Source: Chamaecyparis obtusa
Lineage: Eukaryota; Streptophyta; Pinopsida; Cupressales; Cupressaceae
Direction: 5' to 3'
Assembly (NCBI GenBank): GCA_027943335.1
Contig: BSBK01005140.1
Location: forward strand, 94,445-158,444
Length of the DNA stretch: 64,000 nt
The translations under genes and the position numbers were made by a program. Positions 60,421-64,000 of this stretch are shown piece after piece. Each line of letters begins with the position of its first letter. The stretch's first letter is position 1. The notes beneath the pieces are model-generated. The model had not been told where the DNA came from. It was given only the letters and a program-made list of their open reading frames with translations, and made no database searches.

Positions 60421-62144
60421 TTGAAATCCTATCAACATATCCTTTTATGGAATTTTTCCAAATTAGTCCTTATAAAACATATGTAAATTAGAGCTCAATA
60501 CAGTAATTAAATTATAAGTTATGGTCTCTACACCAAGAGCCATTTTCCTGTCAAAAAACCAGAATTAAAACACCAAACCCTGCCTAGGGCATTTCATATC
60601 TTTCTCAATATGAATCCAAATGAAACCAAAACAATTCCAAATTTACTATTAATGATTCTAGTTTACAAATATGTAATCCATTTATTTTTCCCATCCATAT
60701 ATCATTTTACAAGCATAAATCACTATCTAAAACTCCAATGGAGATCTTTAAAAACTAGTTTCCACTCAAACACACATAACTTCCACAAATCTTTATGAAA
60801 ATGACTCAAACCAAAAGGGAATGAAATTTAATTTACATATCTTTCCAATTAATATTACTAGAGGTCCTGATTCAAAAAAAATGTGTATATACCACATGTT
60901 TCAATCTGACTATATTTAGGGAATCTCAAATATGCAAATCCCACTTTCACCAAATGCTCATAACTTATTCATTTCTGAACATAATCACTCCAAAAAAAAA
61001 AACCATAAGAAAGCTTATTCATCTGACTATAAATTAAATACATATTTTACAACATTTACAAGCTTTACATATCTGTACAAGACCTGGAAACCACATAAAA
61101 ATAGTTAACACCAATCAAAACAACAAATTTTGAAAACACCAATTAATAAAAAATGATATTCCTCTTCTCATTTCTACATGGAACGACCAATAAAATTATT
61201 TTATAGTATTTTTTTGTGGTTTATAACTTCCCAACCACCTTTTGAACCATCTCCTTACACTTTTTTAACCTTTTACAACATACTTGCATCTTTTGACAAT
61301 ACTTTATGCATTTTGCATTACAACTTTACTAGTTTAACTCCAAACTTAAAAATTATTTGCATGGACACTTGAATCACCCTAAAATGGAATTAATAGAAAT
61401 TTTACATCAATTTTATTCTTTATTAGGCATTTCTTTCATATTTTGATCTTCTTGACCAAACTACGATCTTAATATGACAATATTAACAATGTTATCCAAA
61501 TGGCTTCACATAGCCTTACATATGGACTCAAATACATCACAAATAACTCAAATATATTTTAATATATGATATAAGGACTCTTAACCTCCTTTTTCTCTTG
61601 TACTTTAGGTGCCCGTTTACAATACTTCCAACCTTGAAAATTTTTCAAATCTCTTGGAAAGGTGTGCCATAACCTGCAAAACAAAATTATAACAAAAATC
61701 TTCATCTTTACCTTCCTTTGCCTTTGCCTCTTCATTCCTTTATAACTATCATCTTTTCCCTCAAGGACACATGACTATCCTCAAAATCATCTTCTCAAAT
61801 ACTCCTATCAGTGGAGCATTAATGGCTGCAAATCCATGGTACCTTATCAGTCAGAGATCCACCTTTATCATTGTTGCTTCAAACTCACCACAAACAACTC
61901 TCCCATATGCCTCACCTATGAGTCATCCTCATTGCATCTCTCCCTAGTCTCTTGGAAATAAATGGACCACTCCTTGGCCTTGGATCTTCTCTTGGCCCTC
62001 GACATACTTCTAGTGTCTGTACACAAAACCCAACCTTCATATGTAGAAAGACGGATGAGCACCTACAACCAAAACTCATCAACACAAAAATCAAAAACCA
62101 AATCTCCAAGGTCCTAGTGTGGATTGCTTGTGCTTTATATTTCC

Positions 62145-62280
62145 ATCATTAAATAATGTCTTTGTATAGAGGCATCTTATGAGGTAAACCACAACATATT
62201 TTATCACAAAAGCATCAACCTTTCTCCATTTGCATATTCTAATTTCTATATCTTATTCCATTACTCACAACTTTCAGTTT
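62145..62280 (+). repeat. 135-bp direct repeat, copy 2
   Basis: It matches 60286-60420, about 1.86 kb apart. The ends are not TG...CA, so LTRs are unlikely. Confidence 0.9.
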
Positions 62281-62335
62281 ACCCAAGTATTTTCCTAATT
62301 AAAAATAATTACATAAACCCTTGATTTCCCTAATT

Positions 62336-63036
62336 ATTGTAATGGAATCATTATATACTTATTTTAGATACCGTGTGTATCGTAACAAGGGTTTATGTAA
62401 ATATTTGTAATTAGGAAATGCTTATGAGCCGACCTGATCATGAAAATTGTAATAAGGTATAAATGAAAGGTCTTTTCTTTGGAAAAGATATGGATGGGAA
62501 AAAGGTGATATAGAGAAGTTTTGAATGTTGCGAGGTTGTGTCTGTTGTATGTAGAGAAGAGGTTTACTGGTGGACTTCATTGGAACTGATCAAGCAAAGA
62601 CATTTGTTACCAAACAGTTCAAAAACATTGTGTATTTCTTCATTTACACTTGTGTTGTGAACAGTGAGTTCTAAAGGTGGATCTAACCTTCTTTGGGTAG
62701 TGAGCCCTCTCTTTGTTCTTGACTCCTAATAGGGTTTGTCCTCTAACAAGGAGTATGTACTGTACTGTTTCAATAAGCTCCTAACAGGGCTAAATCTTCT
62801 AACAAGGATACTATACTCTTAGTACATCATTTGTGGGTGCTAATTCCCACTGGGGTTTTTACCTTTAACAGGATCTCCCCAAGACCAAAATATTGTGTTA
62901 TTGTGTTGGCATTCATTGTGTTCATTGAATCTGATATTACTGCTACTTAAATTTTAAAGTTTAATAATCTTCCATACAACCAATTCACCCCCCCCCCCCT
63001 TCCTCTCAGTTGTATTATGGACTATTATTCCTAACA
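62336..63036 (+). repeat. copia 3' LTR, second part
   Basis: It matches 53250-53943, ends ...ATTATTCCTAACA and is followed by TTAAT. With the first part the LTR is about 1256 bp, close to the 1247 bp of the 5' LTR. Confidence 0.93.
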
Positions 63037-63041
63037 TTAAT
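63037..63041. repeat. target site duplication TTAAT (right)
   Basis: Perfect match to 52692-52696. Confidence 0.9.
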
Positions 63042-64000
63042 GACTATATTTAATGAATTATTTATTTTCATAACCAAAGACTAAAATTGAAACATAGAAA
63101 ATAGCAATGGTGAAGGAGTTAATTATTGTATTAAGATATTTAATGACTATATTTAGGGTAAGTGCACAAAGATAGGGGACCAAAAAGGGGTATAAGTTAC
63201 CACTTTTTTCCTAAAATCAGAAAACTCTGAACTTCAACAAGAAATTGAAGATAGTTAGACTCAAAATTTTGAGATGTGACAAAAACAAGAGTTGTAATAC
63301 TCTGAATCTAGTTCCTAAAATACTAACTTATTTTGAAAATGGTGCAGATTAAGGCCCTCAAAAAAGGGGGAGCACAAAAAGTGGTCCTATTTTTTGTCCA
63401 AAAACATAACATAGCGTCTGGTGTGCTCCCCCTAAAATGTTAACTTTTTTTTTGAATTTTTTTAATCACTCCAATGAGAAGTTAGCTAACACCACGTAGT
63501 TTATCCCAGATTTTTTTGGTAATTTTTTTGGTAATTTTTTTATGAACGTATAACTTTTTATGAATTTTCAAAGTGCACACATCCTGAAAAAAATGAAATT
63601 TATGTGTGCTCCCCCTAGAAATCATTTAAAACTAATTGAAAATTACATTTTATTTTTTTTAAGTGTGAAGAATGGAGTCTAGTTTCTAAAAATGTAACTT
63701 ATTGCAAAATTCGATGAACAAGCCAAAATCTATGCCCAAAATACTGCATATTGGTTTTTTACAAAAAATGGACATACACAAAATAAATTAGAGTTGAAAA
63801 AATTAACATAATCAAAATTCAAATAAATTATATGCTTAGATAGCTAACAGAGATATCTACAATATCACGTTGTTTGATTTTTACGTTCTTGAGCCACGAG
63901 TAAACCTGACAAGGAGCACACAAAAAAAGATGTCATTTTTTTGTATGTCTGTTGGAAAATATGTCTCAGGCCTATTTCAATCATCAAAGCCTTTGATTTG
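63042..64000. other. no gene seen; short inverted G/C motifs
   Basis: A roughly 110-bp unit of the copia target is present a second time near 63110-63160. Further on, GTGCTCCCCCTA occurs near 63423 and 63605, and its inverse GGGGGAGCAC near 63366; GGAGCACA occurs at 63914. No ORF or known family was recognised. Confidence 0.5.

Larger units (their letters stand above)
58930..62330 (-). mobile_element. 3.4-kb insertion in the copia 3' LTR, LINE-like
   Basis: The LTR resumes at 62336. TAATT is present at 58925-58929 and 62331-62335 and is a likely 5-bp target duplication. The left edge is T-rich (TTTATTTTTATTTTGCAAAAA), which read on the minus strand looks like the A-rich tail of a LINE; before it the minus strand reads GAGAGCCCTTTTGAACCAG, a common form of plant LINE 3' end. 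A minus-strand ORF (59937-59485, 150 codons, Ser/Pro/Leu-rich) has no recognised domain. A 135-bp direct repeat lies inside. The element class is not settled: no RT was seen in it. Confidence 0.6.
52697..63036 (+). mobile_element. Ty1/copia retrotransposon, full length, with nested insertion
   Basis: It has a 5' LTR 52697-53943, PBS, gag-pol in one frame, PPT, and a 3' LTR in two parts (58375-58929 and 62336-63036). The target duplication TTAAT is perfect at 52692-52696 and 63037-63041. The order protease, integrase, RT, RNase H is the Ty1/copia order. Without the insertion at 58930-62335 the element is about 6.9 kb. All coding parts have stops. PBS and LTR end style are like Tork/Angela/Sire elements; the lineage was not settled. 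Confidence 0.95.

Noticed and set aside
60286..62280. The 135-bp repeats as LTRs of a small element
   Set aside because: Ends are not TG...CA, and no PBS, PPT or target duplication was found.

Overview
This window looks like a gene-poor, AT-rich stretch of a large plant nuclear genome. It has no intact host gene, several layers of nested retrotransposons, and many in-frame stops where a conserved Trp, Gln or Arg codon is expected. A gymnosperm is the most likely source, but that is an inference from style (long nested elements, heavy decay) and not a proven call.

Layout. 1-1581: 3' end of a Ty3/gypsy chromovirus (integrase tail, chromodomain, probable LTR). 2794-7394 (+): 5'-truncated copy of a non-autonomous LTR element, here called family A. 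7395-9136: flank holding a perfect 21-bp palindrome, a small transposase fragment and a (TG)n/(GA)n microsatellite. 9137-21027: a 4.7-kb LTR-like element (family B) that landed in the GA microsatellite and was later split by a complete family A element (13644-20821, minus strand, 1.1-kb LTRs, initiator-Met PBS, PPT, perfect 5-bp TSD GTCCT). 21273-23795 (+): decayed DDE-type transposase gene. 24170-24420: 52-bp tandem repeats. 24690-29043: satellite of twelve ~358-bp monomers with a four-monomer higher-order period (~1431 bp). 30070-32154 (-): a spliced, multi-exon pseudogene of unknown function with readable introns. 33170-40250 (-): a 5'-truncated LINE (RT end, zf-RVT, RNase H), split by a second family B element (34857-39371, TSD CCCCC). 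42147-43545 (+): decayed ORF of an unnamed plant retroelement-like family. 43720-52484 (-): complete 8.8-kb non-autonomous Ty3/gypsy element with two 2.9-kb LTRs, a Gag gene and an acidic ORF, but no pol (TR-GAG type). 52697-63036 (+): Ty1/copia element with gag, protease, integrase, RT and RNase H, all decayed, TSD TTAAT; its 3' LTR is split by a 3.4-kb insertion (58930-62330). 63037-64000: no gene seen.

How the parts work together. Family A has a copia-type primer binding site, PPT and LTR end but no pol, so it was probably mobilised by a Ty1/copia element such as the type at 52.7 kb. It codes for a coiled-coil protein with four CCHC-type zinc knuckles and a second protein of about 1000 residues that I do not recognise; two diverged copies in this window retain that second protein. 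This is the best candidate for something undescribed. The 8.8-kb TR-GAG element is a parallel case on the gypsy side. The transposase, satellite, spliced pseudogene and inverted palindromes between 7.4 and 32.7 kb may be parts of one large DNA transposon; that is a hypothesis, not a demonstrated structure.
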